Virus record (IMG/VR): IMGVR_UViG_3300026479_000020
Location: 1 to 43,069 of that record
Strand: one strand, 5' to 3'
DNA: 43,069 nucleotides
Source: a virus
A program made the position numbers and the translations under genes. This document shows, piece after piece, positions 14,427 through 24,830 of the stretch. Numbering within the stretch: position 1 is the stretch's first letter; each line of letters starts with the position of its first letter. The notes below the pieces were generated by a model, which was not told the origin of the DNA, ran no database searches, and saw nothing but the letters and a program-made list of their open reading frames with translations.

Positions 14427-17400
14427 TTAACCTATATTAGTTCCCATTCCAATCAGAGAAGTTCCAGCACCTTTAACAAATTTACCAAGCCCAGCCCATC
14501 CAGATCGTTTTTGAGCATTACGTAAATCAAGTTCTTGTTTATTGAGCTCGTTAACATATTGAGCGTATTCTCTATCTTGTTGCCCCATGTTTTGATACAT
14601 ACCACCAAGCATTCCTTGTTGACCTGCAAGACTTCCATATAAACTTGCTTTTTGAGATTGTAGACTTCCTTCAGAAGAACCAAGTTGATTCATACCTGCT
14701 GCTTTCATTTTTTGAGTATCTAAATCAAACTTATTTTTGTAAGCTTCTATTGATCCCATCTGAGCTTGTCTTTGTCCTTGGACATTTTGTGCTCCTGCTA
14801 ACATCTCAGCTCTTGAGCCTGCACCACCACGTAATGCGTACATTTGATTACCTGCAGCATTAGAAGCGTCAGCTCTTTGTTGAGAAACATCTAAATCACC
14901 CATTCCAGCATAAATATCTCTGGATGCTTGAAAATCTCTAACTGCTTGTGAATCCATATCACCTACAGTTTCACCCATAGCACCAAGATTTCCAGACGCA
15001 TTTCCAAATTGATTTAATGCATTTTGTTTTTGCTCGTTTTGAAGTCTTTCCCATTCATAAGGATCTTTTCTTCCTTGAGCAAAATCATAAAACATTGTAG
15101 GTAAAGGTGTTGCAGCACCTACTCCTGCTCCTATATTTTGTAACATTGATCCATCACCATGTTGAGGTAATTTACCTCCATACTTAGCTATTGCAGGTAT
15201 TCCAGCAGCAGCCATAACAGACTTTGTTAAAATTTTTCCAATATCTGATTGAGCCATATCTTTTGAAGAATCTTTTTTATCTTCAGTTGTAATTTCTGGC
15301 ATATCTTCTGTAGCATTTCCTTCTCTGTCTTTAGTTTTATCCATCATTTCTAAAGCTTCCTCAGACAAACCACCTTGATCAGGTTCTTGATTGTTATAGA
15401 AATCTAAAGCAGCGTTTCTATAACCTCCCTGTCCAGTGTACCCGCCATAAGCAAAGTTATATTGCATACTTAAATTTGGGTTAAAATAACTATCTTTTCT
15501 CATAACATTATTAATTCCTAAGTTAAAGTTACCCTTTTTATTTGAATAATTATAAGAAGCATTTAATTCTGGATTAAGTTTTTTACGAGAAGCAGGATAA
15601 CTATTTACTTCCACACCAAAATTACCTTTTTTTGTAGGTTGGTTATATCCTACGGACAATCTATTAACTTTAAATTTAGAATTATCTTGAATAGGTATTT
15701 CACCATTCACAGCTGCTCTTAATCTATTTTTTGTTCTAAGTTCTAAATCTGTAGCAACTGTATCACCATTTTCATTTCCTGAGCGATAAGCGTTTAAATT
15801 TAAACTACCTCCATTAGGAAACATAGTAAGATTACCACCCATTTCTTCCATAGGCATTTGAGACATTTGTTGTGCCATCATATCTAAAGTTTCTGGAGTT
15901 GGAGCATTTGGAGGTACAGCGTTAGCATCTAATGCTTTAGCAAATTCCCCTGCTTCTTCTGCTCTTCCAGGTTGAGCTGGAATACCTTGTTCAGCTTTCA
16001 TTTCTTCTTGCTCTTCAAATAACTCATCTAATTTAGCATTATACTTATCAGCCATTATTTGAGAAGTACGTCTTGAAATAGCTTCAGAACTTTTATTTTT
16101 TATTACGTCTTCGTACTTACCTATCTTCTTTAAAAGTTTATCTGCTTCTTCAGAGAATGGTCTTTTAGTTGTAGGACTTTTTAATTTTTTAGAAAATATT
16201 CTACCTTCAGTTGCTCCAGATGTAGCCATCTTAACTCCTGAGTTTGGATTTGCAGAGCTCTCTTTATGATCTACTCCGTTTATCATAGCACCTCCGTCAG
16301 CTCTGTATGATAGAGAAGGATTCCCTCCACCACCATTAATTTGTATTCCATCTCCTTGTATCACTTCTCCACCCTCTGCTTCAAACTGAGAAGGAGTAGA
16401 ACCACCTAATTTCATTTGCATAGGATACATTATACTTGGAAAACTTTCACCATCATCCTCATTAAAATTTCTTTTTCTTCTTAATTTTTCTTCTGCTATT
16501 GCTCTTCGCATTTCCTCTTCGTCTTTATAGATAGCACCATAAGCAAATGATTCATCTTCATTTGGGTTAGAGGAAGTTCTATTAAGATATGGAATAGGCA
16601 TCATTTCTGTAGCAGGATATATAGCATCTAACCTTTTTGTATCTTCAAAAGTAAGAGGTCCTTCTTTTATGTATCTTCCTTTTTTTCCTTCTTTAGCTCT
16701 TTTAGCTTGCCTTTTTGTTAATTTACCACCTAACGGACCACCTTTTGCGTAATGTGTATTCATAGTTCCTCCTAATTTAAAATTAAGTATTCTTTTATCA
16801 GCATAGTCCCACCCTGGTTTATTTTCTACAGCATCTATTAATGCATCTTTAGCTTCATCTACAACACCTGTATCATCTAACAATTGAGCTTTGTTTGCTA
16901 ATTTAGCTGTTTTATTTACTGTATTAAAAGCATCTATGGCTTTTTGATTAGCTTTTTGTAAAGTAGGATCAATATACTTAATATTATCTTTTAATGATTT
17001 TGTTAATGATCCTGATACGTTATCATAACTTTTAACTTTATCGTATGATTTACCTATTGTTTTAAATAATTTTTCTTTTGTTTTATTTGAAACAGGTAAT
17101 TTATTAACTGTTTTATTTGCTTTTATTAATGTTTCAAAAGCAGGACCTAATATCTTACCAGACTTCCCTATTTTACCTAATAGTGGTAATGCTCCTAATA
17201 GTTCAAAAGCTGTTTCTCCAGAAAACAAACCATTCTTATCATACGAATCTTTTACATCTCCCCATGAAGTCATCCCTGTAGGATCTAAAAATTGTATAGA
17301 TGGTTTAACAAAATTTTTATAATATTGAGTAGGTCTTTCTCCTGTAACAGTAGCTGTAGGCAGATGTCTATAATCAGGATTCATAAATTGTGACTCATCG

Positions 17401-18011
17401 TAAACGATGTTATCATCTACAGATTGAGCATTTTTATATAATTCTTTGGATTTAGAACCATCTGGATCATCTAAAAGAATCCATCCTCTATTATTTTCAT
17501 CTGGTACATTTACTAACCAATTACCTTTTTCATCTAAACCATATCGTACACCAGGTCGTTTATCATAAGTAAATATCTGAGAGGGTTTATTTAAACTACC
17601 ACCGTTAGGAAACATTCCTATTGCAGCTTCTTGTCTAACTACTTCAGGCTCAACAATTTCTGGTGTCATAGGAGCTACTCCTGATTGTTCAGCTTGTAGT
17701 TTTTCAGCATCTTTTTCAGCTTGACGTTCCGATATTTTATTACCAGCCATACTGCCAAGCTTTGCACCAGCCGATGCACCAGCAGGACCACCAAGAAAAA
17801 ATCCTCCAATTCCACCAGCCACAGCTCCAATAGCTCCAGCATTCTTGCCTAACCATTGTCCAAAACCATGTTGAGGTATTTTACCACCATAAGCCATTTG
17901 GTATTGTTGATAAGCATCTGGAAACGCTTTTACCAACTCTTCTTCTGTATAAGATTTATTACCAAATGAGTACGTTGGTTTTTTTACTGGTATTTGTTTT
18001 ATTGTAGACAT
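14427..18011 (-). CDS. 1194-aa glycine-patterned internal virion (cargo-like) protein
   Basis: The sequence is studded with short glycine turns: AYGGKIPQHGFG near residue 40, KYGGKLPQHGDG near 950, FPNGGSL twice, FAYGGYTGQGG, KLGGS, KLGGT, YAKGGPLGG and EAEGGEV. An Ala/Gly hydrophobic stretch lies at about residues 53-92 (GAIGAVAGGIGGFFLGG), followed by a helical ERQAEKDAEKLQAE segment; a second helical, Gln-rich region ends the protein. An internal segment around MINGVDHKESSANPNSG resembles repeats seen in large virion proteins of Bacteroidota phages (recognised from memory, not searched). The hydrophobic glycine stretch would suit membrane insertion on ejection. I infer an internal, ejected protein; the exact function is unknown. 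It has its own promoter-like box at 18028-18035 and is followed after 19 bases by the 981-aa gene. Confidence 0.6.
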   Translation of the reverse strand: MSTIKQIPVKKPTYSFGNKSYTEEELVKAFPDAYQQYQMAYGGKIPQHGFGQWLGKNAGAIGAVAGGIGGFFLGGPAGASAGAKLGSMAGNKISERQAEKDAEKLQAEQSGVAPMTPEIVEPEVVRQEAAIGMFPNGGSLNKPSQIFTYDKRPGVRYGLDEKGNWLVNVPDENNRGWILLDDPDGSKSKELYKNAQSVDDNIVYDESQFMNPDYRHLPTATVTGERPTQYYKNFVKPSIQFLDPTGMTSWGDVKDSYDKNGLFSGETAFELLGALPLLGKIGKSGKILGPAFETLIKANKTVNKLPVSNKTKEKLFKTIGKSYDKVKSYDNVSGSLTKSLKDNIKYIDPTLQKANQKAIDAFNTVNKTAKLANKAQLLDDTGVVDEAKDALIDAVENKPGWDYADKRILNFKLGGTMNTHYAKGGPLGGKLTKRQAKRAKEGKKGRYIKEGPLTFEDTKRLDAIYPATEMMPIPYLNRTSSNPNEDESFAYGAIYKDEEEMRRAIAEEKLRRKRNFNEDDGESFPSIMYPMQMKLGGSTPSQFEAEGGEVIQGDGIQINGGGGNPSLSYRADGGAMINGVDHKESSANPNSGVKMATSGATEGRIFSKKLKSPTTKRPFSEEADKLLKKIGKYEDVIKNKSSEAISRRTSQIMADKYNAKLDELFEEQEEMKAEQGIPAQPGRAEEAGEFAKALDANAVPPNAPTPETLDMMAQQMSQMPMEEMGGNLTMFPNGGSLNLNAYRSGNENGDTVATDLELRTKNRLRAAVNGEIPIQDNSKFKVNRLSVGYNQPTKKGNFGVEVNSYPASRKKLNPELNASYNYSNKKGNFNLGINNVMRKDSYFNPNLSMQYNFAYGGYTGQGGYRNAALDFYNNQEPDQGGLSEEALEMMDKTKDREGNATEDMPEITTEDKKDSSKDMAQSDIGKILTKSVMAAAGIPAIAKYGGKLPQHGDGSMLQNIGAGVGAATPLPTMFYDFAQGRKDPYEWERLQNEQKQNALNQFGNASGNLGAMGETVGDMDSQAVRDFQASRDIYAGMGDLDVSQQRADASNAAGNQMYALRGGAGSRAEMLAGAQNVQGQRQAQMGSIEAYKNKFDLDTQKMKAAGMNQLGSSEGSLQSQKASLYGSLAGQQGMLGGMYQNMGQQDREYAQYVNELNKQELDLRNAQKRSGWAGLGKFVKGAGTSLIGMGTNIG

Positions 18012-18027
18012 AAAAAACTTGTTTTAA

Positions 18028-18035
18028 CAAAGATA
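18028..18035 (-). promoter_or_regulatory. Promoter-like TATCTTTG box before the 1194-aa gene
   Basis: The context AATTTAGTATCTTTGTTAA closely matches AATTAAGTATATTTGTAAT upstream of the portal gene (41360-41367). It fits TAnnTTTG and lies 16 bases from the ATG at 18011, in a 37-base gap. Two well-matched copies in front of two virion genes make a real promoter plausible. Confidence 0.5.
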
Positions 18036-18048
18036 CTAAATTACCAAT

Positions 18049-21000
18049 TTATCTTGCTGAGAACCTGTAAAAAGTTTTCAGGTAGTGTAATAAGAATCTT
18101 CTATCATTTATATTATCAAATTCAAAATCGGCAATCATAATCTTATCACGAAGCCTATCTTTAAACTCTCTGTTTTTATCTAAATTAACAGGATTAAAAA
18201 TATCTATATCTACTGGAGTAGCTCCAAATGAGTTCAATACTGCGTTTCTTGCAATAGCTGATTGCCACTCTCTGTCTACTCTTCGTATATTATTTTTTGG
18301 AACAATACTTACCCAGTCTGTATTTTGATACGTAGTATTACAACGAATCCTACTAAATGTTTCTTGGTCTATCTGAATAGGATTAGAATCATTAGAAAAT
18401 ACCTCTGTGTAGTATCCAAAGTTATCAAACACTTTAGTAATACCTTTACCATCATTAATGATAAGTTGTAATGTAGAATTAAAAATGTTACCATAGAACT
18501 CACCGTACTTTCCTTTATTATGTCTATACAGAGCCTCCGAATTTATTGGGTTTGGAGATAGTATATTCACACCATCGTTTAAGTATATCGTAGGAGCGTG
18601 ATCGTAGAATCCTGTGAATACTTCATACGCCTCGTTATATACAATAGTCTCTTCTACAATCTCCATGATTTGTACATCGAATAATAAAGCTGTTTCACCT
18701 AAGTATTTCCCGTAAAGGTCTTGATCTATTATACCAGTAGCATCTACCGCACCATTGAATATTGCATCAGATCCGATAAATGAACCAACAGACATACGTA
18801 TGTATACAAAATCCGTATCAGAAGTTGTTTCTGATATTAAAATACTTTGGTCAACACCTTCTACATTAATTTCAACATAGTTACCTATGGATATAGATAA
18901 TATACCTAAACAAGTCTTCGAAACTTTTAATGCATTTGTCATGATATTATCACTTGGAAAAGCCTGGAATGTGTAACGAGCAGATGCTTTACATAAAGAA
19001 ATAGGCTGTCTGTTTAAGAATGTAAACCAAACTTCATTAAAACGTGTTGACCAAGTAGAATGTATACCCTTATTAATCAATGGGTTATCATTAGTTAAAA
19101 GATTACCAACCAGTTTATCAAAGAACCATGGATTCATACCTGCTTGCATTGAAACTGGTACTAATTGTTTTCCTTTAATCGAATACATTTGTTTATGGTA
19201 TGAGTCTATAAACATTAAATTCGTATTCGTAGAGATTGGAACCCATTGATGGAAACATCCTATATCAGTAGAGATGTATTCGAAATCATGCAGTACATCT
19301 CCAAAACCAATTTGTAGACTTCCTGCAGGGCCGCCTGTAATTGATCCCCTTGGATTTATTAATAAGTACCCACATCCGTGATCTTGGAAAAAGAATATCA
19401 TATCATTATGATTGATAAGTCTATTTACAGGTCCTAAACTTCCTTCCACATCTTTGTATAAGAAAGCGTCAAACTGTCTCCAGTTATCGATTACCTCACC
19501 ATTAATCTTTCCTCGTGAGGCATAGATTCTATTATCAAATGTTTCCAGTAAAGGAACTCCAACAGGTCTACCTATAAAGGATATAAAGTCGTCTTCCCTA
19601 CTATACAGAGACTCTGCTTCGTAGGTATCATGTGCATAAGTTATATCACTTGCAGGAGGGTAACTACCGTCAGGTTTTGCTTTGTTCAAGAAGTGTCTTC
19701 CGTTTCTTAATGTAGTATTGAACGTACTAACTAAAGGAACTACAACTCCATCTCTGGATGTATATGTGACAGGATCAATCGGCTCTTTACCATCCACACG
19801 AGTAAAATCGTATTGTGCGTGATAAACATCTCCACCAAAAACACTGAATGTATTTAACGCTGATGAACCTGATTCTTTCTGAATGAACCCTCCAGTACTC
19901 TGGTACACGTTATTAGCTCTCGCTGCTTGAGTGTTACCACCGTATTGGTCTAATAATTCTCTTTCATAGGTTACCAACATAGGTCGCCCATTTAATCCTC
20001 CACTCTGTGTAGATGTATTTCCAGGAAGAAATAATTCTACTCCTCCTCCTAATGTAACAAATAGACATAAACCACCATCTACCTGTTCTTCACTATTTGA
20101 CATATCTGCGGTTGGAGGCGTACTGTTCGTAAACTGTACGGTAGGAGATAGTGTTGGTATAGCTGATAATACTGCTCCTGGTTGAATCTCTCTTGTAAAC
20201 TCTAATGGTATTGTTTTCTTACCATTACTTCTTACTTGATCTCCATCTGTAGGGTCTCCATAACCATTTTCAGTTCCTGGGTGTATTACAATCTTCGTTG
20301 GTTCAGAAACACCACAATTCAACATAGTATTGTTGATAGTTAAATCCTCTTCTATAATCTCTGTAAATGTACCGTCCACACGTATACGATCTCCTAACGA
20401 ACTTCCAACCGTATTAAAGAATTGTAACTCTGGGCTATAAATAACCAAACTCTTCTTAGCGTCTGCTGGATATAAAGTAAGATCATCATAATCAGGATAA
20501 GCATCTTTTCTTCCTTCTACCATTGGTCCAGAGACATTCCACCTTAATAAATTTCCTCCCTTTCTTGGGAACAAGTATAAGTTATCATCACTTTCTACTT
20601 GGCATAGTTGATGAGCGATTCCCTGAGCAAGTTTAGTTCTATCCGATACTTCCCGTTTTACTCTTACTATTTCGTACCCACTTATGCTGTCTAAAAGGTT
20701 AGCGGGAATTTCTATATCAAACTCTAATCCAAGTTGATTTAATTCTACTCTGTCCCCTAAAGAATCGGAAACAGATTTCAACATATCAGCACCACCTACA
20801 TAAGGACCACCAGCAATAGTTTCTCCCCAAGGGTAGTTACCATAAGCTCGTAGATTTCTACGCATTTCCCATCTTTCTGGAAATTTAATATCACCGATCC
20901 AGTTTACAAATCCTGGATTCCCTGCTAAATCATATAGTACTATTCCAAATCTATATACTTCTCCAGGAGAATACCCTCTAAAGATTACATTAACGAAAGG

Positions 21001-22839
21001 ACTCTTATGATTCAGAGGTGTAGAGATGACTGGATACTTTTCATCATTCGTTCCAAACTCATATACAGTACTCTGTTTTCTTGACTCTAAGAGTGGTGCA
21101 GCACTGTTCATCATATTTGCAGGATCATAAAAGTATCCTTCAGTATTTGCACCAGTTATTTCGGATTGAGTTATGAACTTATATTTAACATATGGTCCTT
21201 CCCCACCAAGAGTAACACCATCAGTCTGCCATTTAAAAGGTAGGAAATTACTATTCCAATCTACTTTATTATAAGGATTGATAGCGTCTCTTACTACAGA
21301 GGATACACTGACATCTTCTGGATCTTCGTACCCCCAATCTGCATCAGCAGTATTCAACCCAGGTACATAACTTTTAATACTACTTAACTCTCCTGTTACT
21401 GAGTAAGAGTTACCATTATTATATGCTGGGTTACCACTTATGTTATTGTCCACCAAAGAGTTACCAAAACGGTATGCTCTTGCGTGAAACTTCAAAGTAT
21501 CATTTTTAGGTGCAGAGATATTCCCTACTATAAGTCTATTGTCTTTGTAACTGAGTGTTTTTGCTTTTTCAAAAGGAACACCAAATATCTTATACTCTGT
21601 ATCAGACAAACTAAAAGAACTTTCCTCTCCTGTATGTGTAATGACAATTGAGTTAGAAGAAGGTATTTCCAATGACTCAAAGACATTAATCTCTGGAGTA
21701 GACTCAGCTGCCCCATAGTATAATGATATTAATTCTATAGTATCGTAAGTACTATCAATATCTTTAATAGATACAGATACACTCTTAGTGGTAACAGTTG
21801 AAGGATTTGTTCCAGAGTATTCTCCCAATTGACTCCATTCTGTTCCTGACTCACTATTAAGTAATACATTGATAAGTCTACTTGCTGGAGACACTTTAGA
21901 TTGTGCTCCTGTAGAACTTGACAATCTATATGCATATTGATAGATACCTGCTTTCAAAGTACCGCCCGAATTAATTGAATTTAATACTGGTCTTGAGAAA
22001 TCGATTGAAGGAGTAAGACTTAGAAATGCAGGATCGACACCTAAACTTGTACTTATGGAAGCTACATTTAAAGCTCTTACATTGTTATGGTTATCTGTGA
22101 AATAAGTTCTTTGAATCTCTTCGTTCTCATAACGAGCTACCATCTCGATCGGATGTTCTGTAGAGAATCCTATGTCATCATGGGTATATCTAATTTCAAT
22201 ACTATATGTATCAAATACTTTGTCGTAAGTTGCTACCCATACTTGCCCATTTCCGCCTTTTTTTGAGGTATCATTTGTAGTACAGATTATTAATTGATCT
22301 CTTATTTCAGTATATCCTATGATTTGTAAGTCTGTTTGACGAGTCGCAAATTGAGTGCCTATTGTGTAGTTAGATTGTCCAAGAGAATTCACGGATAGTA
22401 TAGCTGCATTCTCTGAATAAACAGATACAGAATTTGCTGATGTTCGAACTACTTTGATTCCCATTATAGACAAAGCAGATGTAGGATCGTTTGCAACATC
22501 CATTACCTGATTAAAATAGTCTTCAAACCCACCAGATATTAATTGGAAAGCCTCTGTTATAACGCCTGCCGCAGTTTCTACTGTAAAGTTATCAGTTACA
22601 CCTGCTATTGGTGCAGCTACACCTACAATAGGTGAAACCTTAAACACACTTGGGGATGTAGGGATAGTCAACTCAAGAGTGTTACCTTTTACATTTGCTA
22701 AGGCTCCTCCAGAATCTTCTCCATCATCACTTAGTCTGAAGTTCCGAGCATCTCGATATGACGTAGGTTTAAGCCTATCCTTACTAATAGATTTATTCAT
22801 TCCTTCTTCAAAGGAATTTGTCTGCATCTTTCTTCCCAT
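18049..22839 (-). CDS. Large tail protein, crAss-like stabilization protein family
   Basis: This is a 1596-aa protein. Its N-terminus (QTNSFEEGMNKSISKDRL, then YRDARNFRLS and GALANVKGN) follows a pattern I recognise from the large stabilization/tail proteins of crAss-like and other Bacteroidota phages: a short start, a 'GMN-D/S' turn, then 'RNFR...GA..N..G'. The rest is beta-rich, with many Tyr, Asn, Gly and Ser residues, typical of a nozzle or tail-needle structure; no enzyme motif is seen. The C-terminus ends in a basic, helical stretch. It follows two connector-like genes (250 and 147 aa) with a six-base gap, so it is probably co-translated with them and assembled at the tail end below the portal rings. 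An alternative start is the internal ATG five codons in. The family name is inference by resemblance. Confidence 0.7.
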   Translation of the reverse strand: MGRKMQTNSFEEGMNKSISKDRLKPTSYRDARNFRLSDDGEDSGGALANVKGNTLELTIPTSPSVFKVSPIVGVAAPIAGVTDNFTVETAAGVITEAFQLISGGFEDYFNQVMDVANDPTSALSIMGIKVVRTSANSVSVYSENAAILSVNSLGQSNYTIGTQFATRQTDLQIIGYTEIRDQLIICTTNDTSKKGGNGQVWVATYDKVFDTYSIEIRYTHDDIGFSTEHPIEMVARYENEEIQRTYFTDNHNNVRALNVASISTSLGVDPAFLSLTPSIDFSRPVLNSINSGGTLKAGIYQYAYRLSSSTGAQSKVSPASRLINVLLNSESGTEWSQLGEYSGTNPSTVTTKSVSVSIKDIDSTYDTIELISLYYGAAESTPEINVFESLEIPSSNSIVITHTGEESSFSLSDTEYKIFGVPFEKAKTLSYKDNRLIVGNISAPKNDTLKFHARAYRFGNSLVDNNISGNPAYNNGNSYSVTGELSSIKSYVPGLNTADADWGYEDPEDVSVSSVVRDAINPYNKVDWNSNFLPFKWQTDGVTLGGEGPYVKYKFITQSEITGANTEGYFYDPANMMNSAAPLLESRKQSTVYEFGTNDEKYPVISTPLNHKSPFVNVIFRGYSPGEVYRFGIVLYDLAGNPGFVNWIGDIKFPERWEMRRNLRAYGNYPWGETIAGGPYVGGADMLKSVSDSLGDRVELNQLGLEFDIEIPANLLDSISGYEIVRVKREVSDRTKLAQGIAHQLCQVESDDNLYLFPRKGGNLLRWNVSGPMVEGRKDAYPDYDDLTLYPADAKKSLVIYSPELQFFNTVGSSLGDRIRVDGTFTEIIEEDLTINNTMLNCGVSEPTKIVIHPGTENGYGDPTDGDQVRSNGKKTIPLEFTREIQPGAVLSAIPTLSPTVQFTNSTPPTADMSNSEEQVDGGLCLFVTLGGGVELFLPGNTSTQSGGLNGRPMLVTYERELLDQYGGNTQAARANNVYQSTGGFIQKESGSSALNTFSVFGGDVYHAQYDFTRVDGKEPIDPVTYTSRDGVVVPLVSTFNTTLRNGRHFLNKAKPDGSYPPASDITYAHDTYEAESLYSREDDFISFIGRPVGVPLLETFDNRIYASRGKINGEVIDNWRQFDAFLYKDVEGSLGPVNRLINHNDMIFFFQDHGCGYLLINPRGSITGGPAGSLQIGFGDVLHDFEYISTDIGCFHQWVPISTNTNLMFIDSYHKQMYSIKGKQLVPVSMQAGMNPWFFDKLVGNLLTNDNPLINKGIHSTWSTRFNEVWFTFLNRQPISLCKASARYTFQAFPSDNIMTNALKVSKTCLGILSISIGNYVEINVEGVDQSILISETTSDTDFVYIRMSVGSFIGSDAIFNGAVDATGIIDQDLYGKYLGETALLFDVQIMEIVEETIVYNEAYEVFTGFYDHAPTIYLNDGVNILSPNPINSEALYRHNKGKYGEFYGNIFNSTLQLIINDGKGITKVFDNFGYYTEVFSNDSNPIQIDQETFSRIRCNTTYQNTDWVSIVPKNNIRRVDREWQSAIARNAVLNSFGATPVDIDIFNPVNLDKNREFKDRLRDKIMIADFEFDNINDRRFLLHYLKTFYRFSAR

Positions 22840-22845
22840 GTCTTT

Positions 22846-23598
22846 TTATTTAAGTCTTTTTATTTCTCTTATACTGTTTCCTGAAAAAAACGTATCATGT
22901 TGATTTATCATAGGTTTTAAACGTACCCAAGAATTTTTAAAGTTTTCTACTTTATCTACGTTAGGCATCATCGCAGCACTTGCTGCTCCTCTTACGTAGA
23001 ATAACCAATTACGTTCTGAATCTCTATACACAGCTTCATTAAGATTTCCTTTACGCCATTCTTTTCTATCCATCATAAATTGACAATAGAACTTTAACGC
23101 CTTATCAAAATACACATTATCTGGAACCATTGGGTATCCATCCTCATCCACTTGTATAGCTTTATATGCCATAACAATAGTTCCTGATTCAAACGAAGTA
23201 GCGATACAACCATTTTGTATGTAATAATGAGACATGTTACCAGTACCATTGTCAGAAAGTTGTGGAAAATTTTCATCGTCTATATCTTGTGAGTTTAAAT
23301 AGTTTGTATTTAATCCTGATTCTGAAGGTCCTGGGCCCATCGTAGAACCCATTAACTGTAATGGAAAACCATTATACGAAATCTGCATTACATGGTGAAA
23401 ATCATACGGTAAAGGATGATTATGATTTGTAATGTCAATTTCTACAAATCTATCTACATATTGTGTTGCAGCACCAATTAATTCTAATGCTTCAGCACAC
23501 CATTCAATAATATCCCATACCTCTAAATCTTGAGGAGAGTCAAAATCTCTGTATAGTCCATCTACTATACCTTTCACACTTTTATGTTGATAAATCAT
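22846..23598 (-). CDS. Ring/adaptor-type head-tail connector protein
   Basis: The 250-aa product starts with a helical segment (residues 11-43: GLYRDFDSPQDLEVWDIIEW and onward), followed by a beta-rich domain with VEIDITNHNHPLPYDFHHV, then a helical part with MDRKEWRKGNL. This helix-beta-helix plan and the 'P.DF..V' strand are typical of phage adaptor or ring proteins that stack beneath the portal. It shares this design with the 277-aa protein at 34304-35137, so two rings may exist. It is followed by the 1596-aa tail protein after six bases and preceded by the 147-aa gene after 11 bases. The connector role is inferred; no catalytic residues are seen. Confidence 0.6.
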   Translation of the reverse strand: MIYQHKSVKGIVDGLYRDFDSPQDLEVWDIIEWCAEALELIGAATQYVDRFVEIDITNHNHPLPYDFHHVMQISYNGFPLQLMGSTMGPGPSESGLNTNYLNSQDIDDENFPQLSDNGTGNMSHYYIQNGCIATSFESGTIVMAYKAIQVDEDGYPMVPDNVYFDKALKFYCQFMMDRKEWRKGNLNEAVYRDSERNWLFYVRGAASAAMMPNVDKVENFKNSWVRLKPMINQHDTFFSGNSIREIKRLK

Positions 23599-23609
23599 AC
23601 TCTATGTAT

Positions 23610-24053
23610 TTATTCGTAATAATCTACTTCTCTAAACTCATCTTTTAACAAAGCTGCTAATTGACGTTTGTTTTTTCTGGCTGCTGTAAAACTATACATA
23701 CTTTTGTTTATAAAAGTAGCGTTTTTCTTTTTCCAATAAAATCTAAAGTTAAATGAATTAGTATGATCATTCATGTGATATACTTTTTGACCTAACTCTT
23801 TTGTTTTTTTCCAGTCAGGCTTCATGTTCTTAGGTTTAAAATAAGTTTTACTTTTTTTAATTCTAATTGAACCTAACCTATAAGGCATTTCAAATTCAAA
23901 TGCTTCGAATAATATAAGCTCCATTACTCTCTGATTAAAACTCTTTACTACTGCAGAGTATGTTTTAAAGTCAGAAGCTGTATCTCCATATGCTTCTTTA
24001 TAAAGCAAATAAGCGTCTTTTAATGTTTTTGTGTCTGTAAATACGTTTGCCAT
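23610..24053 (-). CDS. Small basic conserved phage protein
   Basis: This 147-aa, strongly basic protein starts with a helical stretch (KDAYLLYKEAYGDT) and has a central MPYRLGSIRIKKSKTY motif followed by a Lys/Phe-rich C-terminal half. The 'P.RLG.I.I.K' pattern occurs in small proteins encoded next to connector genes in several phage groups; the biochemical role is unknown to me. The basic charge would suit DNA or RNA contact. Its ATG overlaps the TAA of the upstream gene (TAATG at 24051-24055), a sign of translational coupling with the 228-aa protein. Confidence 0.55.
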   Translation of the reverse strand: MANVFTDTKTLKDAYLLYKEAYGDTASDFKTYSAVVKSFNQRVMELILFEAFEFEMPYRLGSIRIKKSKTYFKPKNMKPDWKKTKELGQKVYHMNDHTNSFNFRFYWKKKNATFINKSMYSFTAARKNKRQLAALLKDEFREVDYYE

Positions 24054-24739
24054 TATTTAGTGTCTTGTGTTGGTCCTGATATAGCATTGTTATTTGTATC
24101 TTCTGGAGCTTGAAGTAATATTCCCATACGTTTTACCAACATTTCAGTAATCCTACCCGCCATCTCTAATGTTATAGGAAAAGAACTATCCCATGTGTAA
24201 CATTCTTCTGGAGCACATTTTTGACATTCTGTTATATCTTCAGGATCTTCTAATAAAGCTGATATTTGTAACGTAGAAGCACTTTCTCCTACTAAATACA
24301 TATATTCACCCTTAATATACCAACGTCTATCATTTTTAGTGTACTTACTGTGTTTGTGCCATTGTTGTCTATGGAAAGATGTTTGTGTGTAACTTGTACC
24401 ACTTGTTAAAGACATAACAGCTATCACACCGTTTTTATGCCCTCTCTGTATAGTCACAGGCATTTTACATTTACTTCTATAAACTTTATCATCACATGAA
24501 GGATAACATCCTGGATCAATAGAAGCGTCTATTTCTTCAAACTCCATTACAAAATGCTGAATCCAAGAGTCATGTATTTTTCCTTTTTGGGAAAACTCTT
24601 GTCTGATAAGTTGAGCCCTTACTTGTGTTATCCAGTAAGCTACTTGTCTATCTGATGGTTTTGTGTCGTCTGATTGAACTCCACCTGTTACCAGGTTTTT
24701 CAAATCAAACACCATTTTATTCATTGTTACAGCACCCAT
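24053..24739 (-). CDS. crAss-like virion protein with PSDRQVAYW motif
   Basis: This 228-aa protein carries PSDRQVAYWITQVRAQLIRQ at about residues 28-47. That short helical motif resembles one I know from connector-region structural proteins of crAss-like phages. Two cysteine clusters follow (CYPSC...C in the middle and CQKCAPEEC near residue 180), which could bind metal or form disulfides. The middle is beta-rich. The start is taken at ATG 24739, with a second ATG five codons in (MNKM) as an alternative. It lies downstream of the terminator at 24762-24797 and is coupled by TAATG to the 147-aa gene. No promoter-like box was found in the 91-base leader, so read-through from the small gene upstream may drive it. 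Confidence 0.55.
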   Translation of the reverse strand: MGAVTMNKMVFDLKNLVTGGVQSDDTKPSDRQVAYWITQVRAQLIRQEFSQKGKIHDSWIQHFVMEFEEIDASIDPGCYPSCDDKVYRSKCKMPVTIQRGHKNGVIAVMSLTSGTSYTQTSFHRQQWHKHSKYTKNDRRWYIKGEYMYLVGESASTLQISALLEDPEDITECQKCAPEECYTWDSSFPITLEMAGRITEMLVKRMGILLQAPEDTNNNAISGPTQDTK

Positions 24740-24761
24740 AGTGTTTATATTTTTCTTTAAT

Positions 24762-24797
24762 AAAAAAGGAGGATTAACAAGTAGCTATCCTCCTTTT
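24762..24797 (-). terminator. Rho-independent terminator
   Basis: AAAAGGAGGAT (24764-24774) pairs perfectly with ATCCTCCTTTT (24787-24797) around a 12-base loop. On the minus strand the stem runs straight into six T. It lies 34 bases past the stop of the 104-aa gene and before the 228-aa gene. The A-rich flank makes it possibly bidirectional. Confidence 0.85.
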
Positions 24798-24830
24798 AAT
24801 CTTTTAAAAGTACCTCTCTCTATAAAAGAC

